Positions 8,575-17,730 of a stretch of 64,000 bases of DNA are shown here, one piece after another (position 1 is the stretch's first letter; every line of letters begins with the position of its first letter). The notes under the pieces are model-generated. The model was not told the DNA's origin. It ran no database searches and was given only the letters and a program-made list of their open reading frames with translations. Source of the stretch: Ruegeria arenilitoris (lineage in GTDB: Bacteria > Pseudomonadota > Alphaproteobacteria > Rhodobacterales > Rhodobacteraceae). The stretch is taken from contig NZ_WPZO01000007.1 of assembly GCF_013031355.1 (NCBI RefSeq), positions 62,001-126,000 of the forward strand, given 5' to 3'. Both the position numbers and the translations under genes were made by a program.

Positions 8575-9603
8575 CTAGGGTGCGGTTACGTCAACCCAGA
8601 CCAGACGGTGCCTGCTGGCTTGTTCGGCCGCTGCGCGCTCGGGCGATCCCGGTTCGGGCCAGAACACGCCCGAGCTTGTCACCTGCAGATCGGTTGACGG
8701 TAGTAGGTAGTCCACCCGCATCTCTCCTACCGCTTTCCATTCCACGGTGGTCAGCGCGCCCGATACGTCAGCGGGGCGCGGGTCTTGCAAGCGGGGGTCA
8801 GCCAACAGCGCTTGGATCGCTTCCCGGCGTCCTTCGCCGCGTTCGGGGTCCTGATTGGCATCCCCGGCGATCACGAACGGGCCGTCGGGTTTGTGACCAA
8901 GCTGGCCGTCCAAAACAACCGACCAAAGGCGGATTTCGTCGCGGTTGCGCAGCCCGTTGCGGTCTTCGGGTCCGTCGAATACCGGCGGGGCGGCGTGGAA
9001 GGTCATCAGGTCCATCGTACCGAGAGGCGTGTCTACCGGCACGATCCAATGGGCCACGGCGGACAGGCGCTGAATGCTCTGCGCTTCTTCCGAGGGGAAA
9101 GGGCCGTTATCCGAGACCGGCATCTGCGCGCCGGGCAGGTCACGCCACAGCAAGTCGGTGAACGCCTGCACGTCGCCAGAGTGAATCGGATAGCGCGACA
9201 GCACCGCAAGCCCGCCCTGACCAGTGAACCGGCCCCAGCCCTGCGCGTCTGCCGGGCCATGTGCCCGGCCATCTCCGTTCAGGTCTAGGGACGTTTCAAG
9301 ACCGGCATTGGGCTGCGCAGCAAAGTGATAGGAATAATCCAACCCCGCGGCGCGCAGCTGTTCGATCAACGCGATCAGAGCCTCGGCGTTCAGGTCCCAG
9401 TCGATGCCCTGCAGGGCGAGGATGTCCGGCTGCGTGGCCACCAGCACCTCGACCACTGCCTGCACCTGCTGATCACCGCGCCGGATGTCCCGCAGCAGCA
9501 GGCCCGGCCCGTCGCGGCTAAGCTCTGTATTGTAGGTGGCAATGCGTACTGTCTGCGCCTGCGCCATCACCGGCAATAGCAGCAGCAGAAGGATGCGGAT
9601 CAT
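8575..9603 (-). CDS. Secreted endonuclease/exonuclease/phosphatase family protein
   Basis: 342 residues. A signal peptide (MIRILLLLLLPVMAQA) precedes a metal-dependent phosphoesterase fold of the DNase I/EEP class. Seen: RIATYNTELSR (metal-binding Asn), DILALQGIDWD where the catalytic Glu is usually found (here Q-G-I-D, so the canonical ALQE Glu is altered), VIAGDANQDPERG, and a C-terminal RVDYLLPS plus a HRLVWVDV histidine. Likely periplasmic or exported; the substrate could be nucleic acid, a phospholipid or a phosphate ester. Its ATG overlaps the stop codon of the upstream membrane gene (TCATG seen on the plus strand), so the two are translationally coupled. Confidence 0.75.
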   Translation of the reverse strand: MIRILLLLLLPVMAQAQTVRIATYNTELSRDGPGLLLRDIRRGDQQVQAVVEVLVATQPDILALQGIDWDLNAEALIALIEQLRAAGLDYSYHFAAQPNAGLETSLDLNGDGRAHGPADAQGWGRFTGQGGLAVLSRYPIHSGDVQAFTDLLWRDLPGAQMPVSDNGPFPSEEAQSIQRLSAVAHWIVPVDTPLGTMDLMTFHAAPPVFDGPEDRNGLRNRDEIRLWSVVLDGQLGHKPDGPFVIAGDANQDPERGEGRREAIQALLADPRLQDPRPADVSGALTTVEWKAVGEMRVDYLLPSTDLQVTSSGVFWPEPGSPERAAAEQASRHRLVWVDVTAP

Positions 9604-10430
9604 GCAGCCTGCGTGGACTCGGCAGTGGAGTAAGCGCGGCGCTTTTCGACGATCAGATTGGCGATACGCAGGGTTGCCATACCGCGCATGATCATGCTGG
9701 CGGGCAGGAAGGCCCAAGCGCTCAGGGTCCAGATCAGGGTCTGAGGGTTGCTCAGTGAGATCGGGTTGGCATAGTCGGTCAGCATCTTGATCAAGGCAGG
9801 GATCAGAAACGGCAGCAGCACCCCGATCGAGATGTTCAGCCGTCCGTCCCGTTGCAGGCGCGTGACGACGTCGCCACCCTTGGTCGGATCGAACAGCGGC
9901 AGGTTGGTCCAGACGTTGAAGGCGCCGTTGCCCGTCGGCCAGCCGCGCATCTTCACCGCATAGGCAAAGCTGCCGATGGTCACCAACGCCGCGACATAAG
10001 CCACGCTGGCGGCAACACGCACCAGCTCGATCAGCGGCGCGCTGGCATCTGCGGGCAGCATCAGCACCACCAGACGAACCGGAGAATACGGGAAGTCGAC
10101 CACATTGGCGACGCCCAGACCCAACGAGTAGAAAACAGCGGTCAGGCTGCTGGGCGCGTAGGCGTTCTTGCAGATCAGCGTCAGGAACATGATCATCGAC
10201 ATCAGCCCGACAAACCGAAGGCGGTTCACCGGCGGTGCGTCGCGGAATTCGATAAAGCTGGGAAAGGCCGAGTTGTATTCGGCAAAGGTCAGAAAGAATG
10301 CGAGAATGGCGAGAAAGACGACAATCTCGGTCCCATTCGTTGACGATACGGGCAGGTACAACGCGGGGGTCAGCACCATCAGTGCCACCAATATTCCCCG
10401 AATCGCCGCCCCTGTTGTGCGCGCAATCAC
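9600..10430 (-). CDS. Multi-pass membrane protein of unknown function
   Basis: 276 residues if read from the GTG at 10430, which has GAAAGGG upstream; a longer form from a TTG at 10484 is possible. About six hydrophobic helices are visible (for example GILVALMVLTPALYLPV, IVVFLAILAFFLTFA, MLPFLIPALIKML-like segments near the C-terminus). I recognise no family. Overlap with the phosphoesterase gene downstream suggests the two proteins act together in the envelope. Confidence 0.65.
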   Translation of the reverse strand: MIARTTGAAIRGILVALMVLTPALYLPVSSTNGTEIVVFLAILAFFLTFAEYNSAFPSFIEFRDAPPVNRLRFVGLMSMIMFLTLICKNAYAPSSLTAVFYSLGLGVANVVDFPYSPVRLVVLMLPADASAPLIELVRVAASVAYVAALVTIGSFAYAVKMRGWPTGNGAFNVWTNLPLFDPTKGGDVVTRLQRDGRLNISIGVLLPFLIPALIKMLTDYANPISLSNPQTLIWTLSAWAFLPASMIMRGMATLRIANLIVEKRRAYSTAESTQAA

Positions 10431-10735
10431 TATCCGAACCCTTTCAAACTGGATTAGTCGATTCTTCGCCGACTTCGCTTCCAACTTGTGCCCGCCACTA
10501 ATCGTTGTGGCGGATGTCTTGATTCACCAATGTTGAACTGGTGGGTGCCTGTACCCGCCACATTGGCGATAAGCGACATTTCGCTCAAGCCAAGGCGCAG
10601 AAAACACGTGATTTCGGGCAAAATGATGGCGCAACTGGTGCGGGATTGCATCATTTTTGACGCAAATCCGACGTGTGTATCAATATGATACCTAGATGTT
10701 GTAGTCCCCTGAAATACAACCCCAAGAATGCGAAA
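10431..10735. other. Intergenic stretch without a recognised gene
   Basis: About 300 bases between the leuD terminator and the membrane protein gene. It should contain the promoter of the membrane protein/phosphoesterase pair on the minus strand. I see no RNA gene, convincing ORF or clear repeat. Confidence 0.5.
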
Positions 10736-10755
10736 GGGGCCGCCTTGGCGACCCC
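10736..10755 (-). terminator. Probable terminator of leuD
   Basis: GC-rich hairpin (ggggtcgcc / ggcggcccc on the minus strand, one wobble pair) followed by TTTC, 35 bases after the leuD stop. Confidence 0.5.
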
Positions 10756-10789
10756 ATAAAGTTGTGCATTCCCGGATTCGTCGCCAGAA

Positions 10790-11395
10790 TCACACCCAGG
10801 GGCGGGCCTGGCTGGCGTGGTCCTCGAACTTGTCGATGTGATGGTCTTTTTCCATCGTCAGGCCGATATCGTCCAGACCGTTCAGCAGGCAGTGTTTGCG
10901 GTGCGGGTCGATCTCGAACTCGATCACGACACCATCCGAAGTGGTGATCTGCTGATCTTCCAGATGCACGGTCATGCGGGCGTTTTCACCCTTATGCGCA
11001 TCTTCCATCAGGACCACGTGATGCTCTTCTGCCACCACGATGGGCAGAATGCCGTTCTTGAAGCAGTTGTTGAAGAAGATGTCGGCAAAGCTGGTCGAGA
11101 TCACGACCTTGATGCCGAAATCCTTGATCGCCCAAGGCGCGTGTTCCCGCGACGAGCCGCAGCCGAAATTGTCGCCTGCAACCAGAATCTCGGTTTGGCG
11201 ATAGGCGGGTTTGTTCAGAACGAACTCTTCGTTCTCCTGCCCGTCATCGTGATAGCGCATCTCGTCAAACAGCACGACGCCCAGGCCAGACCGTTTGATG
11301 GTTTTCAGGTGCACTTTCGGAATGATCATATCGGTGTCGATATTGATCAGCGGCATTGGGGCGGCCACCCCGTGGACTTTTTCAAACTTTTCCAT
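10790..11395 (-). CDS. leuD: 3-isopropylmalate dehydratase small subunit
   Basis: 201-residue small (swivel-domain) subunit of isopropylmalate isomerase, which with LeuC converts 2- to 3-isopropylmalate. The start ATG at 11395 ([22 protein letters not shown]) has AGGAG seven bases upstream. Motifs: [26 protein letters not shown] (active-site loop) and [17 protein letters not shown]. An HdeD-like gene separates it from leuC. Confidence 0.95.
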   Translation of the reverse strand: MEKFEKVHGVAAPMPLINIDTDMIIPKVHLKTIKRSGLGVVLFDEMRYHDDGQENEEFVLNKPAYRQTEILVAGDNFGCGSSREHAPWAIKDFGIKVVISTSFADIFFNNCFKNGILPIVVAEEHHVVLMEDAHKGENARMTVHLEDQQITTSDGVVIEFEIDPHRKHCLLNGLDDIGLTMEKDHHIDKFEDHASQARPWV

Positions 11396-11437
11396 GTTCA
11401 CACTCCTGCGGGAGAGGGCCGACCCCTTGCCCCGCGT

Positions 11438-11992
11438 TTAAGCCTGTTTCGCTTCCGTTGTTTCGTCTTTGGGTGCGTTCTTGACGAAGAACGCCATGAA
11501 GACCAATCCGAACCCGTTGAACAGCATCTCGATGCCCAGGAAGATCCCCAGAATGCTCAGCAGCACCTGCGGATCGCTTCCGACGTAGGTCCAGATGATC
11601 CCCGCGAGGATGATCGACAAGATGCCCGAGATCATCGTGGGCCAGAAAAACTGCGTTCCACGCATCTGGAACGACAGAATGACCCGCGCGATGCCGCCTG
11701 CCATGAACAGGATCAGCATCACCGTCGCAAGGGTCAGGGTTCCCTGCAGCGGGTGATCCAGAAAGGACCAGCCCAGAAACAGCATCACCGCACCCATGAT
11801 GAGTGACAGAATCTTGTTGCCGGTGCCTTCAACCGTGAAGCCACCCACAAGTTGCAGCGCGCCCGAGATCAGCAGCAACACACCGGTTACCACCGTCACG
11901 GCGATCGACGCCACAACCGGTGCGCCCAGTACAAAGATACCGAACGCGATAGACAGAAGCCCCAGCAGGAGCCATTTGACCCAGTCACTCAT
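11438..11992 (-). CDS. HdeD-like (DUF308) membrane protein
   Basis: 184 residues with six hydrophobic helices arranged as repeated pairs (LLLGLLSIAFGIFVLGAPVV, ITVVTGVLLLISGALQLVGGF and so on), characteristic of the DUF308/HdeD family named for an E. coli acid-resistance protein. The biochemical role is unknown. It lies between leuC and leuD with short gaps, so it is presumably co-transcribed with leucine biosynthesis. Confidence 0.85.
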   Translation of the reverse strand: MSDWVKWLLLGLLSIAFGIFVLGAPVVASIAVTVVTGVLLLISGALQLVGGFTVEGTGNKILSLIMGAVMLFLGWSFLDHPLQGTLTLATVMLILFMAGGIARVILSFQMRGTQFFWPTMISGILSIILAGIIWTYVGSDPQVLLSILGIFLGIEMLFNGFGLVFMAFFVKNAPKDETTEAKQA

Positions 11993-12029
11993 GTTTTCAA
12001 TCCCTCAAATATCTAGATATGAGGGGACC

Positions 12030-13433
12030 TTACATCAATTCACGGACGTCTGTCAGCCGTCCTGTGATTGCCGCTGCGGCAGCCATTGCGGGGCTCAGCA
12101 GGTGGGTGCGTCCACCGCGGCCCTGACGGCCTTCGAAGTTGCGGTTCGAGGTCGCGGCACAGCGTTCGCCCGGTTGCAGCTGGTCGGGGTTCATCGCCAG
12201 ACACATCGAGCATCCCGCCAGACGCCATTCGAAACCGGCCTCTTTGAAGATGTCGGCCAGACCTTCTTCTTCGGCCTGAGCGCGAACAAGACCCGAGCCG
12301 GGCACGACCATGGCGCGCAGACCGTCCTTGATCTTTTTGCCCTTCAGGATTTCAGCCGCGGCGCGCAGGTCTTCGATACGGCCGTTGGTGCAGGACCCGA
12401 TAAAGACAGTGTCGATTTCCACATCGCTCAGCTTTTGGCCGGCTTCCAGCCCCATGTATTCGATCGAACGGCGGGCCGCGTCGACCTTGCCGCCTTCGAA
12501 ATCATCTGGATGAGGCACGGTTGCTGTGATCGGCAGAACGTCCTCGGGGCTGGTGCCCCATGTGACGACCGGCGCGATGTCTTCGCCGCGCAGGGTGATG
12601 ACCTTGTCGAAATGCGCGTCTTCGTCGGTATAAAGCGTTTTCCACCACGCCAGAGCCGCTTCCCACTGAGCGCCTTTCGGGGCGTGCGGGCGGCCCTGGA
12701 CATATTCATAGGTGGTCTCGTCCGGCGCGATCAGACCGGCGCGGGCGCCACCTTCGATCGCCATGTTGCAGACGGTCATGCGGCCTTCCATCGACAGATC
12801 GCGGATCGCTTCGCCGCAATACTCGATGACATAGCCGGTGCCGCCAGCGGTGCCGGTCTCGCCGATCACGGCCAGAGTGATATCCTTGGCGGTCACGCCC
12901 GGCTGCAGTTTGCCGGTGATCTCCACCTTCATGTTCTTGGATTTCTTCTGGATCAGTGTCTGGGTGGCCAGAACGTGCTCAACCTCGGACGTGCCGATGC
13001 CGTGCGCCAAAGCGCCAAACGCGCCGTGGGTGGCAGTGTGGCTGTCGCCGCAAACGACCGTCATGCCGGGCAGGGTCCAGCCTTGCTCGGGGCCGACGAT
13101 GTGCACGATGCCCTGACGGACGTCATGCACCGGGTAATAGTGAATGCCGAAATCCTTGGCATTCCTGTCCAGCGCTTCGACCTGAATGCGCGATTCCGGG
13201 TTTTCGATCCCATGCACACGGTCCGCAGTGGTCGGCACGTTGTGATCCGGCACGGCGATTGTTTTTTCCGGCGCGCGCACCTTGCGGCCCGCCATGCGCA
13301 GGCCTTCGAACGCCTGCGGGCTGGTCACTTCGTGGACCAGGTGGCGGTCGATATACAGCAGGCAGGTGCCATCATCGGCTTCATGCGCGACATGGGCATC
13401 CCAGATCTTGTCATAGAGTGTTTTGGGGGACAT
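12030..13433 (-). CDS. leuC: 3-isopropylmalate dehydratase large subunit
   Basis: 467-residue aconitase-type subunit carrying the [4Fe-4S] cluster of isopropylmalate isomerase. The start ATG at 13433 gives [18 protein letters not shown], with GGGAGAGGACC upstream. Seen: [26 protein letters not shown], a [18 protein letters not shown] cluster cysteine, and [13 protein letters not shown] with the other two cluster cysteines. The upstream 240 bases hold the promoter. First gene of leuC-(DUF308)-leuD. Confidence 0.95.
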   Translation of the reverse strand: MSPKTLYDKIWDAHVAHEADDGTCLLYIDRHLVHEVTSPQAFEGLRMAGRKVRAPEKTIAVPDHNVPTTADRVHGIENPESRIQVEALDRNAKDFGIHYYPVHDVRQGIVHIVGPEQGWTLPGMTVVCGDSHTATHGAFGALAHGIGTSEVEHVLATQTLIQKKSKNMKVEITGKLQPGVTAKDITLAVIGETGTAGGTGYVIEYCGEAIRDLSMEGRMTVCNMAIEGGARAGLIAPDETTYEYVQGRPHAPKGAQWEAALAWWKTLYTDEDAHFDKVITLRGEDIAPVVTWGTSPEDVLPITATVPHPDDFEGGKVDAARRSIEYMGLEAGQKLSDVEIDTVFIGSCTNGRIEDLRAAAEILKGKKIKDGLRAMVVPGSGLVRAQAEEEGLADIFKEAGFEWRLAGCSMCLAMNPDQLQPGERCAATSNRNFEGRQGRGGRTHLLSPAMAAAAAITGRLTDVRELM

Positions 13434-13673
13434 TGGTCCTCTCCCGTATGTAATGAGAAATAGCTGGCGAGTGGCTGGACGCCGCTTATAGGCGGGCCAG
13501 AACCGTGCGGGCGGCCCCAAAGAACCGTTCACGCAGGCGCGTGCGGTCTTGCAACGTCGGTGCTGGGGCCAAGGTGAGTCTCATGCGCACCAGATATATC
13601 GCGTCTGGCCGTCAATCAAGGTTCAATCCCCGACGGGCTTGCATCGCGCGGAATCGCTGTCCAAGCTGGGGCC

Positions 13674-15026
13674 ATGAATCAGGATCTGATCCCCAGCTCG
13701 CTGTCGGACCTTTATGACAACATGGTCGCGGGCTTTTCCGTGCAATTCGAAAACCTTGTCGAGCTGGTCGTCACGCCGGGCTGGCGCCAGCACCAGCTGG
13801 TCATCATTCTGGGCCTGTGGGCGTTGGCCTACGTCCTGAAATTGACGACGCAAGGCCGGTGGGAGGCCTGGGCCCGCGCCCGCGAAGGGTGGCCGAAATG
13901 GCGGTTGCGGGTTCTGGTACAGTTGATGCAGCGCCTGACGCTGGTCTATTTCGTGGTGATGTCCTGGGTGCTGTATCTGTTGATGCAGCAGGTCACATGG
14001 CCCTCGCGCAGTTATATCATCGGTGTTGTGGCGACCTTGGCCCTGGCGTGGCTGGCGATTGCGCTGGTGGCGCGGCTGGTGCGCAACCGGACCCTGCGGC
14101 GCATCTTCAAATGGGCAATGTGGGTCTATGCAACGCTTGTGGCCCTGAATCTGACCGATGACGTGGCCGAGTTTCTGGACGGCGTGGCGATTTCCATTGG
14201 TGATCTGCACATCTCGGCGCTGGGGATTCTCAAGGCGACGCTGCTGATTGGTGTTCTTCTGACGCTGGCCCGTGTAGGTACCCGTGCTGCCGAACGGGGG
14301 TTGATGAGCAATGACGACATCACCCCGTCGATGCAGGTGCTGCTGGCCAAGGGCATTCAGGTGCTGCTGTATGGCGCGGTCTTTCTGGCCGCCATCCGTA
14401 CACTTGGGTTTGATCTGACAGGCATCGCGCTGCTGTCAGGTGCGATCGGTGTGGGAATTGGTTTCGGGCTGCAAAAGGTGGTTTCGAACTTGATCTCGGG
14501 GATCATCATCCTGATGGACCGGTCGATCAAGCCGGGCGATGTGATCTCGTTGGGCGATACGTTTGGCTGGATAAACGCGCTGGGCGCGCGCTATGTCTCG
14601 GTGGTCACGCGGGACGGGCGGGAATACCTGATCCCGAATGAGGATCTGATCACCAATCAGGTCGTGAACTGGTCACATTCCGACAAGTTCGTGCGATTGG
14701 ATCTGGAGTTCGGCACCAGCTATGACGACGACCCGCACAAGGTCCGGGCCACGGCGATCAAAGCAGTCAAATCCGTCACTCGTGTTCTGAGCGGCGGGTC
14801 CCATGAGCCGGTCTGCCACATCACCGGTTTCGGCGACAGCAGTGTGGACTATGTGCTGCGGTTCTGGATCAGCGATCCGACCAAGGGGCTGACCAATATT
14901 CGGGGCAATGTCTATCTGGCGCTATGGGACGCCTTTAAGGAAGAAAGCATCTCGATCCCCTTCCCACAGCGCGAGGTTCGGCTGTTGTCCGACAGCGCAG
15001 ACGCGCAACAGGTCGCCAAAGAGTGA
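13674..15026 (+). CDS. MscS-family mechanosensitive channel protein
   Basis: 450 residues: several N-terminal membrane helices, then the MscS core. The pore helix region reads GIALLSGAIGVGIGFGLQKVVSNLISGIIILMDRSIKPGD, a glycine/alanine-rich TM3 followed by the beta domain (VTRDGREYLIPNEDLITNQVVNWS). Typical of larger MscS homologues with extra helices, which release solutes on hypo-osmotic shock. It is divergent from leuC. A small acccc/ggggt hairpin at 15093-15108 follows its stop. Confidence 0.9.
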   Translation: MNQDLIPSSLSDLYDNMVAGFSVQFENLVELVVTPGWRQHQLVIILGLWALAYVLKLTTQGRWEAWARAREGWPKWRLRVLVQLMQRLTLVYFVVMSWVLYLLMQQVTWPSRSYIIGVVATLALAWLAIALVARLVRNRTLRRIFKWAMWVYATLVALNLTDDVAEFLDGVAISIGDLHISALGILKATLLIGVLLTLARVGTRAAERGLMSNDDITPSMQVLLAKGIQVLLYGAVFLAAIRTLGFDLTGIALLSGAIGVGIGFGLQKVVSNLISGIIILMDRSIKPGDVISLGDTFGWINALGARYVSVVTRDGREYLIPNEDLITNQVVNWSHSDKFVRLDLEFGTSYDDDPHKVRATAIKAVKSVTRVLSGGSHEPVCHITGFGDSSVDYVLRFWISDPTKGLTNIRGNVYLALWDAFKEESISIPFPQREVRLLSDSADAQQVAKE

Positions 15027-15134
15027 CTGCCTGTGCGCCCTGCGCGGCGGCCTTTCATTGAAATGTTGCATTCCCCTTGTTACCTTATTAGTACCCCTGC
15101 GCCGGGGTTTGGCGGCGCGCAGCAAAGGAGGACT

Positions 15135-15191
15135 ATGTCCTGTCTCTACATACCCAGGCGGGTTTGCCCGCCGATGACGGAGCCGGTGTAA
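15135..15191 (+). CDS. 18-residue leader ORF coupled to rsfS
   Basis: A short ORF (MSCLYIPRRVCPPMTEPV) starts at an ATG preceded by an ideal AAAGGAGG site. Its TAA shares one base with the rsfS ATG (TAATG). A GGCGGG-tttg-CCCGCC hairpin (15157-15172) lies inside it. The strong ribosome site and stop-start overlap argue that it is translated and couples or regulates rsfS translation. Whether the peptide has any function is unknown. Confidence 0.5.
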   Translation: MSCLYIPRRVCPPMTEPV

Positions 15192-15550
15192 TGGCTCACT
15201 CTCAGTCAATCAGCGACAAGCTGCTTGAACGCATCCTTTCCTCACTTTCCGATGACAAGGCCGAAGACGTCGTGCAGATCAACCTGCAAGGCAAATCCTC
15301 GGTTGCGGATCACATGGTGATTGCCTCGGGTCGGTCGACCCGTCAGGTCGCTGCCATGGCGGAAAAGCTGACGGATCGCATCAAGCAGGAATTCGGTTTC
15401 ACTTCGAAGGTCGAAGGCAAGGATGCCGGTGACTGGGTGCTGATCGATACGGGCGACGTGATCGTCCATATCTTCCGCCCCGAAGTGCGTGAATTCTATC
15501 AGCTGGAAAAGATGTGGCTGCCCCAGGGCGGCAGCGCCTCAGCCAACTGA
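15191..15550 (+). CDS. rsfS: Ribosome silencing factor RsfS
   Basis: 119-residue protein of the RsfS/Iojap family. It binds ribosomal protein uL14 and blocks subunit joining when nutrients are limiting. Seen: KAEDVVQINLQGKSSVADHMVIASGRSTRQVAAMAEKL and GDWVLIDTGDVIVHIFRPEVREFYQLEKMW, both diagnostic. ATG 15191 is preceded by GGAG. It is followed by rlmH, the common rsfS-rlmH pair in proteobacteria. Confidence 0.95.
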   Translation: MAHSQSISDKLLERILSSLSDDKAEDVVQINLQGKSSVADHMVIASGRSTRQVAAMAEKLTDRIKQEFGFTSKVEGKDAGDWVLIDTGDVIVHIFRPEVREFYQLEKMWLPQGGSASAN

Positions 15551-15594
15551 GGCGCCATCCCGGTCTGCAATAACAGGCCGGAGGCGAGAGAAAT

Positions 15595-16065
15595 ATGCGT
15601 ATAAGCATTTGTGCGGTCGGGCGATTGCGTGCCGGACCGGAAAAGACCCTGCTTGACGATTACCTGACCCGATTTGACCGGACCGGCCGCAGTTTAGGCC
15701 TTGGTCCCGCGCGGGTGATTGAGGTCGAAGACAAGAAAAACGCTGGCATGGGGGCCGAGGGCGCGCTGTTGCGCAAGGCGTTGCCCAAGGGTGCGGTGAT
15801 CTGCACGCTGGATGAACGCGGGCGGGTGATATCCTCGCCCGACTTTGCCAAGAAACTGGGCGGTTGGCGCGACGCGGGCCGTCAGGATCTGGCGCTGATC
15901 ATCGGCGGCGCGGACGGAATAGACCCTAATCTGCGCGCCGAAGCCGATTTTTCCATCTCATTCGGGTCGATGGTCTGGCCCCATATGCTGGTCCGTGTGA
16001 TGCTGGCCGAGCAACTTTACCGGGCCGCAACCATCCTGTCGGGCGGCCCCTACCACCGGGTCTGA
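15595..16065 (+). CDS. rlmH: 23S rRNA (pseudouridine1915-N3)-methyltransferase
   Basis: 156-residue SPOUT-class methyltransferase acting on Psi1915 of helix 69 in assembled 70S ribosomes. Diagnostic segments are LIIGGADGI (SAM-binding knot) and the C-terminal [23 protein letters not shown] with GGPYHRV at the end. ATG 15595 follows GGAGGCGAG. It lies 44 bases after rsfS and is probably co-transcribed. Confidence 0.95.
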   Translation: MRISICAVGRLRAGPEKTLLDDYLTRFDRTGRSLGLGPARVIEVEDKKNAGMGAEGALLRKALPKGAVICTLDERGRVISSPDFAKKLGGWRDAGRQDLALIIGGADGIDPNLRAEADFSISFGSMVWPHMLVRVMLAEQLYRAATILSGGPYHRV

Positions 16066-16066
16066 C

Positions 16067-16552
16067 ATGGCGCAGCTTCTGATTGTTTACCATTCCCGCA
16101 CGGGCGGTGCCCGGCAAATGGCCGAAGCAGCGGCTGAGGCCGCGCGCGATGAAGCCGTAACAATCCTGAAACCCGCCGATCAGGCCGGACCTGACGACCT
16201 GCTGCGTGCTGACGGCTATATCTTCTGCGCGCCCGAGAATCTGGCGGCAATTTCGGGTCTGATGAAGGAGTTTTTCGACCGCAGCTACTATCCGGTCCTG
16301 GGTCAGATCGAAGGGCGCCCCTATGCGCTAATGATCTGTGCCGGGTCCGACGGGGAAAACGCGGCCCGCCAGATGGCCCGGATTGCCACCGGCTGGCGGC
16401 TGAAAGAAGTGCAGCCGCCCCTGATCCTCTGCACCCACGCGCAGACGCCCGAGACGATCTTGGCGGAAAAGACCATCCCCGACGATCAGCTGGAAAAATG
16501 TCGCGAAATCGGCGCCGCGCTGGCAGCGGGCCTGAGTCTGGGTGTGTTCTGA
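16067..16552 (+). CDS. Flavodoxin-like NAD(P)H-dependent oxidoreductase
   Basis: 161 residues with a flavodoxin-fold start (LLIVYHSRTGGARQMAEAAAEAA) where the SRTG loop would bind the FMN phosphate, then SPENLAAISGLMKEFFDRSYYP-like positioning of a substrate loop. One base separates its ATG from the rlmH stop. Electron donor and acceptor cannot be inferred. Confidence 0.75.
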   Translation: MAQLLIVYHSRTGGARQMAEAAAEAARDEAVTILKPADQAGPDDLLRADGYIFCAPENLAAISGLMKEFFDRSYYPVLGQIEGRPYALMICAGSDGENAARQMARIATGWRLKEVQPPLILCTHAQTPETILAEKTIPDDQLEKCREIGAALAAGLSLGVF

Positions 16553-16555
16553 GCT

Positions 16556-16903
16556 TCAGTTCAGATCGACCACCGTGGTGCCTTCGTTCCAACCATCCAC
16601 ATTGCACCGTGCCTGAACCTGCACTTGCGTAGCACCCTCGGGGATCACCACACCACTCAGCGAGCGGGTAAAAGGTTGCTCGGTCTCGTGCGGATGGTGC
16701 AGCACGCGCATTCCCAGTTCATTGCCGTCCATATCCAGCACGCGCCACCCGTCGGCGTAATGATCCCAGCCGGTGTCCGGATGGCGGATCGTCACGTCGA
16801 ATCGCCATGTATCGCCACTCTGACGGGCCGAGACATTCTCGATCACGGCAGGATCGGCAAAGGCGGGTGCGGCCAAAAACGCGCTGAGAATCAGGTATCG
16901 CAT
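16556..16903 (-). CDS. Small secreted protein of unknown function
   Basis: 115 residues. A signal peptide (MRYLILSAFLAAPAFA, cleavage before DPAVIE) precedes a beta-rich domain with HPDTGWDHYADGWRVLD and a Cys near the end. Related small periplasmic proteins occur in Rhodobacteraceae, but no function is known to me. The frame is open far upstream, but the signal peptide fixes the start. It is convergent with the flavodoxin-like gene and 35 bases downstream of the DUF599 gene on the same strand. Confidence 0.7.
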   Translation of the reverse strand: MRYLILSAFLAAPAFADPAVIENVSARQSGDTWRFDVTIRHPDTGWDHYADGWRVLDMDGNELGMRVLHHPHETEQPFTRSLSGVVIPEGATQVQVQARCNVDGWNEGTTVVDLN

Positions 16904-16938
16904 ATGGCGACCATACGGGGTGACGCGTGGCGGCGTCA

Positions 16939-17649
16939 TCACGACTCTGTGTTGGGCGGCAGGGTCAAAAGCACCGAGCGGGAATGGGATGCGAATTCGC
17001 GCCGGTAGAGAACGCCCAGAGTGATGACCGTCCCGAGTATCAGGGCAAGCGGCCCCAATATCCACGCCAGCGAGGCCAGCGCGAAATAGGTGGCGCGCAG
17101 GCCGCGATTGAAACTGCGCGCGGCGGTGACGCAAATCTCGGCCGCTTGTGCGGCGCGCGGATAGGCTTGCGGGTCTTCGGGGTCGTTTGGGACCGCAGCC
17201 ATCAGCACCGCGCAATATCCAAACAACCGATGCGCCCAGACGTATTTCAGGAACGCATTGGCCAGAAACAGGATAACCACCAGTATCTTGATCTCCCACA
17301 CCAGTGCCGGGGCGCTGCCGATGGCCAGATCGCTGGCGACGCCCGCCAGCCGTTCGGTGTTTCCCAGCAATGCCAGCCCGCCCCCGATGGCAATCATGGT
17401 GGTCGAAGCAAAGAAGGTACTGCCCTGCCGCATCGCTGCTACGACTTGGGCATCGAACATCCGGGGCTGCCTTGTAACCATCTCGTGCATCCAGCCGCGC
17501 CGGAAGTCGTCCATCATCATCGCGACCGATTGTCTGTGTGGCGCGGGATGCTCGATCCGCCAGCCGATCCATTGCCAAGCGCCCAGCAACAGCAGTACGG
17601 CGGCATAATCCAGTGTTGAGAATAAAAGGGCTCGGTCGATCCATGTCAT
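16939..17649 (-). CDS. DUF599 membrane protein
   Basis: 236 residues. An N-terminal helix and WRIEHPAPHRQSVAMMMDDFRRGWMHEM are followed by FFASTTMIAIGGGLALLG and further helices near residues 105-130 and 190-215. The pattern is that of DUF599, an inner-membrane family of unknown function common in alphaproteobacteria. It is divergent from glcD across 81 bases containing a perfect inverted repeat. Confidence 0.8.
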   Translation of the reverse strand: MTWIDRALLFSTLDYAAVLLLLGAWQWIGWRIEHPAPHRQSVAMMMDDFRRGWMHEMVTRQPRMFDAQVVAAMRQGSTFFASTTMIAIGGGLALLGNTERLAGVASDLAIGSAPALVWEIKILVVILFLANAFLKYVWAHRLFGYCAVLMAAVPNDPEDPQAYPRAAQAAEICVTAARSFNRGLRATYFALASLAWILGPLALILGTVITLGVLYRREFASHSRSVLLTLPPNTES

Positions 17650-17695
17650 GTCGGTGACAGTAGGGTCAGAGATCAGAACTTGCCAGACAGGTAAA

Positions 17696-17716
17696 TTGGT
17701 AATATTATTTTACCAA
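17696..17716. promoter_or_regulatory. Candidate operator of glcDEF
   Basis: Perfect inverted repeat TTGGTAA-N7-TTACCAA ending two bases before the GGAGGA ribosome site of glcD. The arms resemble half-sites of FadR/GlcC-type GntR regulators (TGGT/ACCA), although those usually have a shorter spacer. The position suits repression of transcription or initiation. Confidence 0.55.
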
Positions 17717-17730
17717 ACGGAGGATAAGCG

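Noticed and set aside
13486..13584. Possible 32-codon leader peptide upstream of leuC with six leucine codons (minus strand)
   Set aside because: Leucine codons are scattered rather than consecutive, the ribosome site is weak and no clear attenuator structure was seen; a leucine attenuator is not supported.
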